Assembly: GCF_009831655.1 (NCBI RefSeq)
Contig: NZ_WRPA01000001.1
Coordinates: 620,001 to 684,000, forward strand
Length of the DNA stretch: 64,000 nt
Reading direction: 5' to 3'
Origin: Shewanella insulae
Lineage (GTDB): Bacteria; Pseudomonadota; Gammaproteobacteria; Enterobacterales; Shewanellaceae
Of the stretch, positions 1 through 10,200 are shown piece after piece. Position 1 is the first letter of the stretch. Each line of letters begins with the position of its first letter. A program made the position numbers and the translations under genes. A model generated the notes under the pieces. That model was not told the origin of the DNA. It made no database searches and saw only the letters and a program-made list of their open reading frames with translations.

Positions 1-62
1 CTTTTGACCTTCTAGGCGACTAAATCCACGCCACTATTGCAAAATCAAACTTTGCCACATAA

Positions 63-88
63 TATACATTCATATACATATGAATACA
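63..88 (+). promoter_or_regulatory. ATACAT-array site 1 (putative response-regulator operator)
   Basis: This AT-rich 26-bp element carries three ATACAT-like units about 10 bp apart. It includes the dyad ATTCATATACATATGAAT (68-85). It matches the element at 1647-1672 at 21 of 26 positions, counted by eye. Direct repeats at one helical turn are typical of OmpR/PhoB-family binding. It lies about 95 bp upstream of the GGDEF gene. The regulator assignment is inferred. Confidence 0.5.
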
Positions 89-183
89 CAATGTAACAGA
101 TAGCCGCAAAACAAGCATATTCGCTACAAGACCACAGATGAAATACCCGTTGGTGAAAGCGTTTAAATAAGAGGTATCCGGTT

Positions 184-1386
184 ATGGTTAGGCGTTCTCG
201 ACAGCTTACACTCAATACAGCTAAATGCGTTGCCTGTAGCTTAATGCTACTCCTCTCTAGCCAAGTCGCGGCGAGTACTAGCCTGGCTCAGCCTCAATCT
301 ATGCTTATGCCTCACGCACTCATGCCTAATGCATTCATAGCTAGTGCGTTGGCCGCCCCCTATAGCATGGTCGCCACCGCAAGCCCCAAACTTGAGCTGA
401 ATGGCAGACAATTCCAGTTTGCCCCGGCGCAATCGAGTATGGCTTCCGCAGGCCACTCCCCCAATTCCCGAGCCGCAGCATCACCTCTGCACGTCCCTAG
501 CCGCCCACCCGGCATTGCCTCCTCATGGCTAGTTGAGCTTAAAGCCCATTATCCGAATCTGCTACTTCACTATCTCGCGCCGCTAATTGCCATCGCCTTC
601 GTGATGCAGCGGGTCTACAGACAGGCCAGTACCCTGTCCAGGACACGACTTGAGCAAGCGATCGATGAACGCACTCAGGCGCTGCAACTTGAAAACCTGC
701 GCCTACAGGAGATGAGTCACAGAGATCCCCTGACTGGCCTGAAGAATCGCCGCTTCGTCGAAGAGATGATCGCCCAGGACTTGAATCGGGTCGACCGCTG
801 CTACGACGGCTTGCTGCTAAGAAACGAACAGGCGCCGAGCAAAGCCGATCTGTTGGCGCTCATCATAGATATCGATCACTTTAAGCCCATTAATGACACC
901 TATGGCCATCTGGCCGGCGATCGTGTGCTGAGCCAAGTGGGTCAGCAACTGACTACACTGTTTCGCAACTATGATTATGTGGTGAGGTGGGGCGGTGAAG
1001 AATTTCTTGTGGTGGCGCGCTTTGTCGATCGCCAAGAGATAAACCAGCTCGCGGAAAAAGTCCGCCACGCCATCGAATCGATGGAGATCGAGCTAGACGC
1101 TAAGCGCACCATAAAGATCACCGCCTCGGTCGGCGCCGCCCCCTACCCCTTCTCGACCGCACAGGCGGATATGATTAGCTGGGAGCAGGTGGTTCATCTT
1201 GCCGACATGGCGCTGTACCAGGCTAAGACGAGTTCGCGCAATACCTGGTTTAGCTATATGGGGAGTGACCAGCTGCCTATCCCGGATGATCCACAGTTGG
1301 ATCACACCGAGATCCATCGAATCGCTAAGGTTTCCTCAAAGCCTTTGTCCAGGCAGAGTCTTGATCTCAGGAGGGCCTCTCTCTAA
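184..1386 (+). CDS. Membrane-anchored GGDEF diguanylate cyclase
   Basis: Makes the second messenger cyclic di-GMP from two GTP. An N-terminal signal-like hydrophobic stretch (about residues 12-30) is followed by a low-complexity, probably periplasmic segment (31-115). One membrane helix lies near 122-145, then a short coiled coil, then the GGDEF domain (about 185-350). The active-site motif is GGEEF at 270-274, and the inhibitory I-site RNYD (261-264) is intact five residues before it. This predicts an active, product-inhibited enzyme. The start is an ATG with AGAGG nine bases upstream. The gene stands alone, ends at a terminator (1450-1476), and shares an upstream sequence element with the following two-component and protease genes. 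The sensory input is unknown because no recognised sensor domain is visible. Confidence 0.9.
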   Translation: MVRRSRQLTLNTAKCVACSLMLLLSSQVAASTSLAQPQSMLMPHALMPNAFIASALAAPYSMVATASPKLELNGRQFQFAPAQSSMASAGHSPNSRAAASPLHVPSRPPGIASSWLVELKAHYPNLLLHYLAPLIAIAFVMQRVYRQASTLSRTRLEQAIDERTQALQLENLRLQEMSHRDPLTGLKNRRFVEEMIAQDLNRVDRCYDGLLLRNEQAPSKADLLALIIDIDHFKPINDTYGHLAGDRVLSQVGQQLTTLFRNYDYVVRWGGEEFLVVARFVDRQEINQLAEKVRHAIESMEIELDAKRTIKITASVGAAPYPFSTAQADMISWEQVVHLADMALYQAKTSSRNTWFSYMGSDQLPIPDDPQLDHTEIHRIAKVSSKPLSRQSLDLRRASL

Positions 1387-1449
1387 GTAAATCTACTAGC
1401 AAAGGCTTACCAAGCCGATTTCGCTAGTGCTAGGTGCTAGGTTCCAGGT

Positions 1450-1476
1450 TTAAGGCAGGGAAGCCTTAACTTTTTT
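1450..1476 (+). terminator. Intrinsic terminator of the GGDEF gene
   Basis: Stem TTAAGGC/GCCTTAA with a six-base loop, followed by C and six T, 64 bases after the stop codon. Confidence 0.75.
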
Positions 1477-1552
1477 ATAGCCCCCATAGATGAAAATCCG
1501 TCTAAATACGTCGCTAACTTATGCCGCTGGCGAGGTTTCTGGCTAATTTTCG

Positions 1553-1588
1553 AAAATAAGCTTCTAAAATAAGCTTCTAAAATAGGCT
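1553..1588. repeat. 13-bp tandem repeat
   Basis: AAAATAAGCTTCT occurs twice in tandem, with a third partial copy. It lies in the 348-base gap between the GGDEF and response-regulator genes. Apart from a terminator and the ATACAT site, nothing else is visible in that gap. Confidence 0.7.
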
Positions 1589-1646
1589 CATTGGCCTCTT
1601 GGTGTGCCAGAATTTGTGCTAACTGTTGCTTTCACAACAAGTTTTA

Positions 1647-1672
1647 TATACATAAACATACATTAGAATACA
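1647..1672 (+). promoter_or_regulatory. ATACAT-array site 2, upstream of the response regulator
   Basis: ATACAT, ATACAT and ATACA units lie exactly 10 bp apart (1648, 1658 and 1668). The site is about 62 bp before the GTG start, so it is well placed for autoregulation of the two-component operon. Same architecture as sites at 63-88, 4872-4897 (inverted) and 7134-7171. Confidence 0.55.
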
Positions 1673-1734
1673 AAAGTGTTATATAATATCTCGCAATAAA
1701 GCTTTTACAGTATTGCAACTTCCAGAGGGATATC

Positions 1735-2475
1735 GTGAAGGATAATAATTGGATACTCATTGTCGATGATGATGCCGATCTGGCAAACCTGGTCGCCGAT
1801 TTTCTCGAGATGAATGGCTACAAGACCAAGATAGAACATAACGGTGCCAAGGCGGTCGAGTGCATCATTAGCGAGCAACCCATGCTGGTTATCTTAGATG
1901 TGATGCTGCCCGATATGGATGGTTTATCCATCTGCCGCGCGGTCCGTCATGGCCATCCCGGGATCGAGGGGACCTACAACGGCCCTATCCTCATGCTGAC
2001 CGCCCTCAATAACGATATCGACGAGGTGGCTGGCCTGGAGACTGGCGCCGACGATTATCTGGCAAAACCTGTGCGCTCCCGGGTGTTGCTCGCCAGAGTC
2101 AGGGCCCTCCTGAGACGTAAGCCCGAACCCCTGGTTGATGAGAAACTCAGTAAGCTGCATACTAAAAATGAGGGCGTCATAGAGTTTGACGGCCTCAGCA
2201 TAGATAAGAAATATCAGCGAATCCAACAGCATGGGCAGGATATCGAACTAACCACCGCCGAATTTGAACTGCTTTGGTTGCTGGCCAGCAGGCCTGGAGA
2301 GATCTGCGACAGGGACTCCATCTCAGACTATTTCAGCGACTTAGGCTATGAGAGTTCTCACAGAACCATAGATCTCAGGGTGTCACGCATTCGCCGCAAG
2401 TTGGGCGACGATCCCAACCACGCCACGCGTATCAAGACGATTCACGGTAAAGGCTACCTGTTTGTCGGAGACTGA
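1735..2475 (+). CDS. OmpR/PhoB-family DNA-binding response regulator
   Basis: Transcription factor switched by phosphorylation. The receiver domain occupies residues 6-120, with the acidic pocket DDD at 11-13, the phospho-acceptor D55 (in ILDVMLPDMDG) and the conserved K of the LAKP motif. A winged-helix DNA-binding domain (about 150-245) ends in the family signature KTIHGKGYLF. The GTG start is supported by AGAGGGA five bases upstream. It is followed after six bases by the sensor kinase, so the two form an operon. An ATACAT direct-repeat array sits just upstream and recurs before nearby protease genes, which makes this protein the natural candidate to bind it. That target assignment is an inference. 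Confidence 0.93.
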   Translation: MKDNNWILIVDDDADLANLVADFLEMNGYKTKIEHNGAKAVECIISEQPMLVILDVMLPDMDGLSICRAVRHGHPGIEGTYNGPILMLTALNNDIDEVAGLETGADDYLAKPVRSRVLLARVRALLRRKPEPLVDEKLSKLHTKNEGVIEFDGLSIDKKYQRIQQHGQDIELTTAEFELLWLLASRPGEICDRDSISDYFSDLGYESSHRTIDLRVSRIRRKLGDDPNHATRIKTIHGKGYLFVGD

Positions 2476-2481
2476 CGCTAG

Positions 2482-4740
2482 ATGCGATTAAAGCCCATTG
2501 CCTTATTACTGCTCACCATACTGATCAGCCTCACCCTGGTCGGTATCGCCGCACGTATCGCTCCTCCCGAGGCAAGGGCCGACATCAGGGAACAAGAGAC
2601 GCAGCTGACAAGTCTGCCGGAAATTCAGCAGGGAGAGCTGCTCACCGCTCTGGTCAAACACTATCGCGACAACGATCCCCTCAAGAGTCTGGCCTATGGT
2701 GAACAGGCGCTGGCCATCTTCGCCCGTTGGCCAGACGATGTCCGTAAAGTGGCCGTGCTGAACAACATGGCCTGGGTATATGTCTCGCTGAGCCAGTATG
2801 AGAAGGCCCAGCAGCGAACCGACGAAAGCAAACAACTGGCCAAGACCGGTGGAGATCTTCGCGGATTGTTTACTGCGCACACCATGCAGGGGATCATCTA
2901 TTGGCGCAAGGCCGACTATCAGACAGCGCTTAAAACCTTCGAACAGGCCCAGGAGATCGCCAGGCAAGAAAATGATCTTAGAGGCATCGCCAACACGACC
3001 AACTATATGGCGATCATCTATCAGACCCTGGGGCAACCTGAGAAGGCACTCGACTATTTCATGCGTGCCTTCAACATACAGAAAGAGTTGGGGGATGAGA
3101 AAAGCATCGCCGTCTCCCTCAATAATATTGCCAACATGTATGGCACCAGCGGCAACTACAGCCTGGCGTTAGATTATCAACTGCAATCGAGGAAGATTCG
3201 CGAGGAGCTCAACGATCTTCCCGGTCTGGCACAGATCCTGGGCAATATCGGCCTCACCTATTTCTATCTAAAAGACAGCGAACAGGCACTCTCATACCTG
3301 CAACGTTCTCTGGGTTATTACGAATCCCTCAAGGATCAACAGGGCATCGCCGAGATCCACGGAAACCTCGGCATGGTCCATCTACATGAACATCAACTGG
3401 AATCGGCGCTGCTGCAGTATCAAGAGGCCCTATCTCTGGCAAAGGCGATCCCGGATACGGCGCTTGAGGCCAGGATCAACATAGATCTCGCCAATGCCTA
3501 TATCGAACTCGATGACCCTGAGCAGGCCTTTAAGCAGATCACCACGGGCTTAGAGCAGGCTAACAGACTCGGCATCGTCTCCATAGGTGCCTACGGCCTA
3601 CTGACACTCGCCAAGGTAGAGAAGCTGAGGGGCAATAGTCAGCGAGCCCTCGCCTTAAGTGCGAAGGCATTAGACAGCTCCAGGCAGCTACAAGATAAAC
3701 GCATCATTCGCGATGCTCACGAGTTCCGCTACCTGCTCTACAAGAGCCAGGGGCAAGCCGCTCAGGCACTCGAAAGCCTGGAGGCCTTTAAGCAGGTCAA
3801 TGATGAGATGTTTAACTCCGAGAGTGACCAAAGGTTGGCCTTTCTCCTCAGTCACTTCGAGGCCGAACAGCAAGAGCAGCAGATCAAGCTGCTCCAAGCC
3901 GACCAGGCACTGCAGAAGACCCAGCTGGCACAACATACTTATCAACGTAACGTATGGCTAGGCGGCCTGAGCGTGTTGTTTATCATCATTCTTCTGCTGG
4001 TCAATCGCCATCATCAGCGCAAGATCAACGCCTCGCTCAATCAGAATATTCAATCTCAACGTGAATTAATTCAAGCGGTCGCCCACGAGTTTAGATCGCC
4101 CCTCGCCCGGGTTCAGCTAGCCTTCGACATGCTGGAAGAACAATTTAGCCAAAGCAAGCCCACGCGACTCATCGACACCATCAACAATGGTCTCGGGGAG
4201 CTAGAGAAGCTGATCAAAGAGGCACTCGACTTTATCCAGATGGAGAACAAGTCCAGGCCCTTACACCTCTCTCAGGTCAACTTAAATAAGTTGCTCGGTG
4301 AGCTAATTGAGGCCAACACCGCCCTCTATCCAGACAAGGCATTTAGACTCGAAGCCAACCATGACGACAATTACTCGCTCAAGGCTGATAGCACCCAAAT
4401 TACGCGCGCGTTTTCCAATATCATACGTAATGCGGCGCGCTTTGCCCGCTCCCAGGTGCTCATCACCCTCAGCCAGGAAAAATCCGCTTTCCTGGTTATC
4501 ATCGAAGATGATGGCCCAGGGATCCCCATGGCCCAGAGAGACAGGGTCTTCGAACCCTTTGTCAGGCTCGATCAGAGCCGTTGCCGCGACTCAGGCGGCA
4601 TAGGCCTAGGCCTTGCCCTGGCTAAGAAGATCTGCGAAGCCCATGGTGGTACCCTGACCATCTCCTCATCTCACTTAGGGGGCGCCAAGTTATCCCTCAC
4701 CTGTCCGGTTAGTTGTAAGGCCTTAGAAAATAAGCAATAA
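2482..4740 (+). CDS. TPR-containing sensor histidine kinase
   Basis: Partner kinase of the preceding response regulator. An N-terminal signal/membrane segment (about 5-25) leads to a long helical region (about 50-460) with repeated tetratricopeptide motifs, for example three units of the type NNxAxxYxxxGxxxxAL. This region is predicted to be periplasmic. A membrane helix (about 490-510) precedes the HisKA domain with H535 in HEFRSPLARV, resembling the RstB/CpxA group. The HATPase domain has the N-box NIIRNAARFA and the glycine boxes DDGPGI and GIGLGLALA. TPR sensors normally read protein or peptide partners. Given the secreted proteases next door, a peptide or envelope-protein signal is plausible but unproven. 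No terminator is obvious downstream. Confidence 0.93.
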   Translation: MRLKPIALLLLTILISLTLVGIAARIAPPEARADIREQETQLTSLPEIQQGELLTALVKHYRDNDPLKSLAYGEQALAIFARWPDDVRKVAVLNNMAWVYVSLSQYEKAQQRTDESKQLAKTGGDLRGLFTAHTMQGIIYWRKADYQTALKTFEQAQEIARQENDLRGIANTTNYMAIIYQTLGQPEKALDYFMRAFNIQKELGDEKSIAVSLNNIANMYGTSGNYSLALDYQLQSRKIREELNDLPGLAQILGNIGLTYFYLKDSEQALSYLQRSLGYYESLKDQQGIAEIHGNLGMVHLHEHQLESALLQYQEALSLAKAIPDTALEARINIDLANAYIELDDPEQAFKQITTGLEQANRLGIVSIGAYGLLTLAKVEKLRGNSQRALALSAKALDSSRQLQDKRIIRDAHEFRYLLYKSQGQAAQALESLEAFKQVNDEMFNSESDQRLAFLLSHFEAEQQEQQIKLLQADQALQKTQLAQHTYQRNVWLGGLSVLFIIILLLVNRHHQRKINASLNQNIQSQRELIQAVAHEFRSPLARVQLAFDMLEEQFSQSKPTRLIDTINNGLGELEKLIKEALDFIQMENKSRPLHLSQVNLNKLLGELIEANTALYPDKAFRLEANHDDNYSLKADSTQITRAFSNIIRNAARFARSQVLITLSQEKSAFLVIIEDDGPGIPMAQRDRVFEPFVRLDQSRCRDSGGIGLGLALAKKICEAHGGTLTISSSHLGGAKLSLTCPVSCKALENKQ

Positions 4741-4871
4741 AGCCTCTTCTTACATCGAATTGACTTCCCCATCACCCATAAGCTCCACAGTTTTTGCCCC
4801 CAAAGATCACCTCCTTCACCCCACAGGCACTCCAAAAATGTTTTATATTTGTTAAATGGCATTTGATCATT

Positions 4872-4897
4872 TGAATAGATTTGTATATAAATGTATA
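4872..4897 (-). promoter_or_regulatory. ATACAT-array site 3 (inverted), upstream of protease 1
   Basis: Read on the minus strand, this element matches site 1 at 21 of 26 positions with the same 10-bp phasing. It lies about 190 bp before the protease start, farther away than the other sites. The rest of the 349-base gap (4741-5089) shows no other feature I can name. Confidence 0.5.
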
Positions 4898-5089
4898 TGC
4901 TGTGGCAGTTATTCACGGGTCGGCTTCATGCCAAACCCAGATAACCATGCCATGAGCTTAGCCCAATCCTACATACATTAAACAGCGACGGGACACCTGG
5001 GTCAGCAGAGGTTTATCGAATAAGGCAGGATAAAGGCCATTTCGTCATAAACAACAGGCTGTGCCATAGCGTCTCGTGGAGCATATAAT

Positions 5090-6907
5090 ATGAAAATCAG
5101 TAAATTAGCTAGCATGATATCTCTTCTCGCGCTAGGCATTGCCACCTCGAGTCAGGCAGCAGACAACCGCTATGTTATTCAGGTCGACAACCAGCATAAG
5201 GGCATAGTGAAAGCCCTGGCGGTCAAATCCGGCGCGACCATCAAGCTCGACGGCGATGGCTTCTTCGCCGCCACCTTTGACAACCAAGATCTGGCTCAGG
5301 TAAAGGGCCTGCTCAACAACCCTCATGTACGGTTAGTCGAGGAAGATCAGCGCCGCACGCTACAATCTCTCTACCAGGATGACGCCGGGGATCCTATGCA
5401 GGCTCAGGTAACCCCCTATGCTGTCTATCAGTCTCAGGCAGATCAGGTAGATTTTGTGCCGGGCACAGCGACTAAGGTGTGTGTGATCGACTCAGGGCTG
5501 GATAGAAGCAACCCAGATTTTAACTGGGGGGCCATCACAGGCGACAACGACTCAGGCACAGGCGATTGGGATGTCAACGGTGGCCCTCACGGCACTCATG
5601 TTGCCGGGACGATAGGCGCCGCCGACAATGGGATAGGTGTGGTTGGTATGGCACCTGGTGTCGAGATGCACATCATCAAGGTCTTCACCGCAAGCGGCTG
5701 GGCCTACTCCTCCGATCTGGCCCATGCCACAGACCTGTGTAGCCAGGCAGGCGCCAACATCATCAGCATGAGCCTAGGTGGCGGCGGAGCCAACAGCGTC
5801 GAGTCAAATGCCTTCGAAGCCTTTACCCAGGCAGGTGGTCTGGTGGTTGCCGCCGCGGGCAACGACGGCAACAATAGCCGTTCATACCCAGCGGGATACC
5901 CTTCTGTGATGATGATCGGAGCAAATGATGCCGATAACAATATCGCCAGTTTCTCGCAATTCCCAAGTTGCAGCAGCGGCCGGGGAAAGCGTGCGACCAT
6001 GGATGAAAATATCTGCGTAGAAGTCACCGCTGGGGGCGTACAGACGCTGTCGACCTATCCGGCTGGCATGTCGACCATGGCGTCAATGAGTGCCGATGGC
6101 GTTTATTACGATTCTGCCGCGATGGAGAATGCCGGTTCGGCCTCAGGTAGCACCTACTTTATGGGCACCGCCGAAGCTATAGACAGCGGCGCCAACGGTA
6201 AGGTCTGTATGATCGACCGCGGTAACATATCATTCCACGACAAGGTCGCTAACTGTGAGGCGTCCGGCGGCATTGGTGCCATTATCATCAATAATGTCGA
6301 GGGTATGCTGTATGGCACATTAGGGGATGCCAACACCACCCATATCCCGACCGTAGGTGCAGCCCTTGCCGACCGCACGCCGCTCTTGTCTGCAACCATG
6401 GCAACAGTGAATATTAGCGCATCGGATTACGGCTACATGAGCGGTACCTCGATGGCGACGCCAGCCGTATCGGGCGTGGCGGCACTGGTTTGGTCAAACT
6501 TCCCTGAATGTACTGGTAGCGAGATCCGCCAGGCATTGAAGGCGACGGCCGAAGATCAAGGGGCACCGGGACATGATGAGTATTTTGGCTACGGTATCGT
6601 CAAGGCCAAGGCCGCTTACGACTACCTGCTAAGCGGTGGCTGTGATGGTCAAGATAGCCAACCTGGCACATTTAGCCTCACGGCTGAATATGAATATGCG
6701 AAAGGCAAACACAGAGTCAATCTGGCCACGGTAGCGGCACCTACCCCTATGGTGGATCTCTACCGCAACGAGCAAATCATTGCCACTGTACCGGCCGATA
6801 CCTTCTATACAGATAGCTTTGGTCGCAAGGAAAGCGGTACCTTCAGCTACAAGGCCTGTGAGGAAAATACCCAGAACTGTACTCAGGCTCAAAGCATCAG
6901 CTTCTAA
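5090..6907 (+). CDS. Secreted subtilisin-like (S8) serine protease with PA insert
   Basis: Extracellular endopeptidase. A signal peptide (1-23, ending SSQAA) and an inhibitor-I9-type propeptide (about 27-92) precede the S8 domain. The catalytic residues are visible: D134 (VIDSGLD), H167 (HGTHVAG), oxyanion N258 (AAGN) and S454 (GTSMATP). A protease-associated (PA) domain is inserted at about 355-440 between N258 and S454. A small beta domain at about 545-605, probably fnIII-like, resembles the C-terminus of the next protease. The start ATG has GGAG nine bases upstream. The gene ends at a strong terminator (6929-6963), and an ATACAT-array site lies upstream. Substrate unknown. Confidence 0.93.
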   Translation: MKISKLASMISLLALGIATSSQAADNRYVIQVDNQHKGIVKALAVKSGATIKLDGDGFFAATFDNQDLAQVKGLLNNPHVRLVEEDQRRTLQSLYQDDAGDPMQAQVTPYAVYQSQADQVDFVPGTATKVCVIDSGLDRSNPDFNWGAITGDNDSGTGDWDVNGGPHGTHVAGTIGAADNGIGVVGMAPGVEMHIIKVFTASGWAYSSDLAHATDLCSQAGANIISMSLGGGGANSVESNAFEAFTQAGGLVVAAAGNDGNNSRSYPAGYPSVMMIGANDADNNIASFSQFPSCSSGRGKRATMDENICVEVTAGGVQTLSTYPAGMSTMASMSADGVYYDSAAMENAGSASGSTYFMGTAEAIDSGANGKVCMIDRGNISFHDKVANCEASGGIGAIIINNVEGMLYGTLGDANTTHIPTVGAALADRTPLLSATMATVNISASDYGYMSGTSMATPAVSGVAALVWSNFPECTGSEIRQALKATAEDQGAPGHDEYFGYGIVKAKAAYDYLLSGGCDGQDSQPGTFSLTAEYEYAKGKHRVNLATVAAPTPMVDLYRNEQIIATVPADTFYTDSFGRKESGTFSYKACEENTQNCTQAQSISF

Positions 6908-6928
6908 GCTTGGCTTAGCTACTTAAGT

Positions 6929-6963
6929 GGGCAGAGATCAGGCATTTGATCTCTGCCCTTTTT
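6929..6963 (+). terminator. Intrinsic terminator of protease 1
   Basis: Perfect 12-bp stem GGGCAGAGATCA/TGATCTCTGCCC with a six-base loop, then five T. Confidence 0.93.
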
Positions 6964-7115
6964 CCGACAGGGAATATTTAAGGCTAAACAGCCTGCCCGC
7001 GCGACTATCTTTCTTTTCCCCAATCAGATCAAGCTGCTACAAGCACGACCTCCCCCACGATGTATACAACAATTAACATTTAAGATAAAAGTGTGACAAT
7101 TTCGATAAACAAATG

Positions 7116-7129
7116 TTGATCAAAATCAA
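7116..7129. promoter_or_regulatory. FNR/EtrA-type box upstream of protease 2
   Basis: TTGATCAAAATCAA matches the FNR consensus TTGAT-N4-ATCAA perfectly. It lies five bases before the ATACAT-like array and 131 bp before the protease start. Oxygen control is inferred from the match alone. Confidence 0.5.
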
Positions 7130-7133
7130 ACCA

Positions 7134-7171
7134 GGGTATATAAATGTATACATATGGCATACAAATGTATG
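7134..7171 (-). promoter_or_regulatory. ATACAT-array site 4, upstream of protease 2
   Basis: On the minus strand ATACAT units start at relative positions 0 and 21, with a partial ATAC at 31, again multiples of about one helical turn. The block at 7134-7150 is nearly identical to the core of site 3. It ends about 88 bp before the protease start. Confidence 0.5.
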
Positions 7172-7259
7172 TGATATCGCCCTATTGAAGACCTCATCAA
7201 GTAACTGGGTGCGACAACACTGAGTACTTATAAATTTTATAACAACAGGAGAACAGTTG

Positions 7260-10200
7260 ATGACTACACCCAAGAAATCATCTTCCAAGCTGCTCACAAC
7301 ACTATTAGGTGCCTCGCTCTTAACCGGTTTGAGCCCTGTAGCACTGGCCGTATCAAAAGCGCCGCTCAAGGCGATGCCTAAATACGATCAACAATCTGTC
7401 ATCGTTAAGTTCAAACAAAAAGTAGCGAAAAAAGATCGTAAAGAGCTTATTCGTAATCTTGGCGTATCTTTCAAAGATAAGAATAACGACGGCGTGGATG
7501 ACCGCCTGCGTAACATAGCTAATGGTCGTCTCGCGGTACTAGAGCTTGGTCAAGGCCGTAAAGTCGATGCGGTATTAGCAGGCCTTAAAAATCATCCTCT
7601 GGTTGAATATGCAGAGCCAAACTACATAGTACACACCACTGCGGTGCCTAACGATACCTCATACACAAGTCTTTACGGCATGCAGAAGATCCAAGCGGAA
7701 ACAGCCTGGGACTATGTGATAGGTGATTCTTCTGTCGTTGTAGGTGTGATTGATACAGGTTTCGACTTTAACCACCCTGATCTGGCTGACAACATCTGGA
7801 CCAACCCAAATGAGATTGCTGGCAACGGTATCGATGACGACGGTAACGGTTATATCGATGATATCCACGGCATCTCAGCCATCCTGGATAACGGTAACCC
7901 CTCTGACACAGGTGCTCACGGTACTCACGTATCTGGCACTATCGGTGCCAAAGGTAACAACGCCCTAGGCGTTGCCGGTGTAAACTGGCAAACCAACATG
8001 GTCGGCTGTAGCTTCCTCGGCACAGGCGGCGGCACCCTAGCCGATGGCGTTCAGTGTATCGACTATATGATTGGTCTTAAAAATGCTGGTAACAACGTCC
8101 GCGTCCTTAACAACAGCTGGGGAGGCGGTGGCTTCACCCAAACCCTGAAGGATGCCATTTCGGCGGCTAACAATGCCGACATCCTCTTCGTAGCTGCGGC
8201 GGGTAATGACTCGGCCGACATCGACAACGGCGGTTTCTATCCTGCCGGTTACGATGTACCTAACGTAGTAGCAGTAGCTTCTACCGACAACGCCGACAAC
8301 CTGTCTGGTTTCTCTAACTACGGCGACCAACTGGTTCACCTGGCTGCACCGGGTTCATTTATCCTGTCAACGACGCCTAACAACAGCTACGACACTTTCA
8401 GCGGTACTTCAATGGCCACACCTCACGTAGCCGGCGCTGCCGCCCTGATCCTTGCAGGTAACCCGAACCTGACCACGTCACAGCTAAAAAGTGTACTAAT
8501 GAATACGGGTGATACGCTTGCGGCTCTGGAAGGCAAAACCATCTCAGGTAAGCGTCTGAACCTTGCCAACGCCCTGATCGATTCAGGCGGAGCGGGCCCT
8601 TCTTTCTTCATGGAAGCAACGCCAACTAAATCAACCATCAACCAAGGCGACAGCCAGGCTTACGCTATCGATCTGGTTGCTGCGGGCGGTTTCAACGGCA
8701 CAGCGACTATGAGCCTGACCAGCGTACCTGAGCTCAACGCAGATGTCCTGTTCGCACAAAACCCGGTTGCGGGCGACACGACTAACACCATGACGATCAA
8801 TACGACAGAGCAAACTGCACCTGGTACGTACAACATGACTGTCAACGCTACCGACGGCAGCGTTTCTAAGAACATCAACCTAGAGCTGAAAGTATGGCCT
8901 CAGGGTACTGTCTCTACTATGCTGACCAGCAACCAAGTCGTGCCTATCAGCGATAACGATCCTTCATTCCCTGCTATCAGCACCATCGATGTTCCTTACG
9001 ACATGACGCTGACGCAGGTGGAAGTGTTTGTCGACATCACACACGCCTGGGCATCTGACATGCTTGTGTCTGTCATTTCACCATCTGGCGAAGAAGTTAT
9101 TCTGCATGACCGTGCGGGTGGTAACGGCACAGGCCTGGTTGGCAACTTTATTCCTACCGAATACGAGTTGGACAACGCACTTGGCGAGTGGACACTGAAA
9201 GTCGTAGATGAAGTTGCAGGCGATACGGGTGCTATCAACAACTGGTCACTAAAACTGACTGGCGCACCTTCTGCCGGTACAGATTTCGTACCAAACGTAC
9301 AGATCGTGACACCTGCTAACCAGGGTGCCTACCTGACCGGTGAAACCGTCAGCTTCAGCGCAAGCTCAAACGACACCGAAGACGGCGACCTGACTGCCGG
9401 CATCGTTTGGACGTCAAGCATCGACGGCGAGATCGGTAACGGCGCGACCTTCACCAAGTCTAACCTGTCTGTAGGCGACCACGTGATCACTGCGACGTCT
9501 ACTGATTCGGCGGGCCAGGCAAGCACAGAAACGGTTAAGCTGTCTGTTGCTGATGCCAACACTACGGTTAGTGGTGTAAACAACACGGCAATCGCTATGC
9601 CTGAGATGGGCGGTAAGGTATTCACTGAAATTGACCTGCCTACCGGCGTTGCTATCGATGCTATCGAAGTCAATGTTGATATCTCGTTCAACTCAGTTCA
9701 ATACCTGAACGTATGGCTACAGTCTCCGACAGGCACCATGGTTAAACTGGTTACCTGGCGTCAATTCTGGAACAAAGACCTGGTTCATACCTTCACGCCA
9801 GTAGAATTTGCCGGCGAATCAAGCATGGGTACATGGCGCCTGTTTGTTGAAGATACGTCAAGCTACACAATGGAAGGCGTACTGAACAACTGGAGCATCT
9901 CGGTATCAAACGGCGACGCGGTACTTCCGCCTCCGGCTGAAAACCAGGCCCCAGTGATGACTATCAATGCCCCCATGGGTGGCTCTAGCTTCAACCTGGG
10001 CGATAGCATCACTTTCGACGGCAGCGCAATTGATGCCGAAGACGGTGACCTGAGCGCAGGCATCAAGTGGTACTCAAACTTCAACGGCCTAATCGGTGAA
10101 GGTGCCCTGTTCAGCACCAACACACTGAGCGCCGGTGACCACATAGTGACTGCTGTGGCGACTGACTCGCAAGATGCGTTCGACCAGGCACAAGTTAGCT

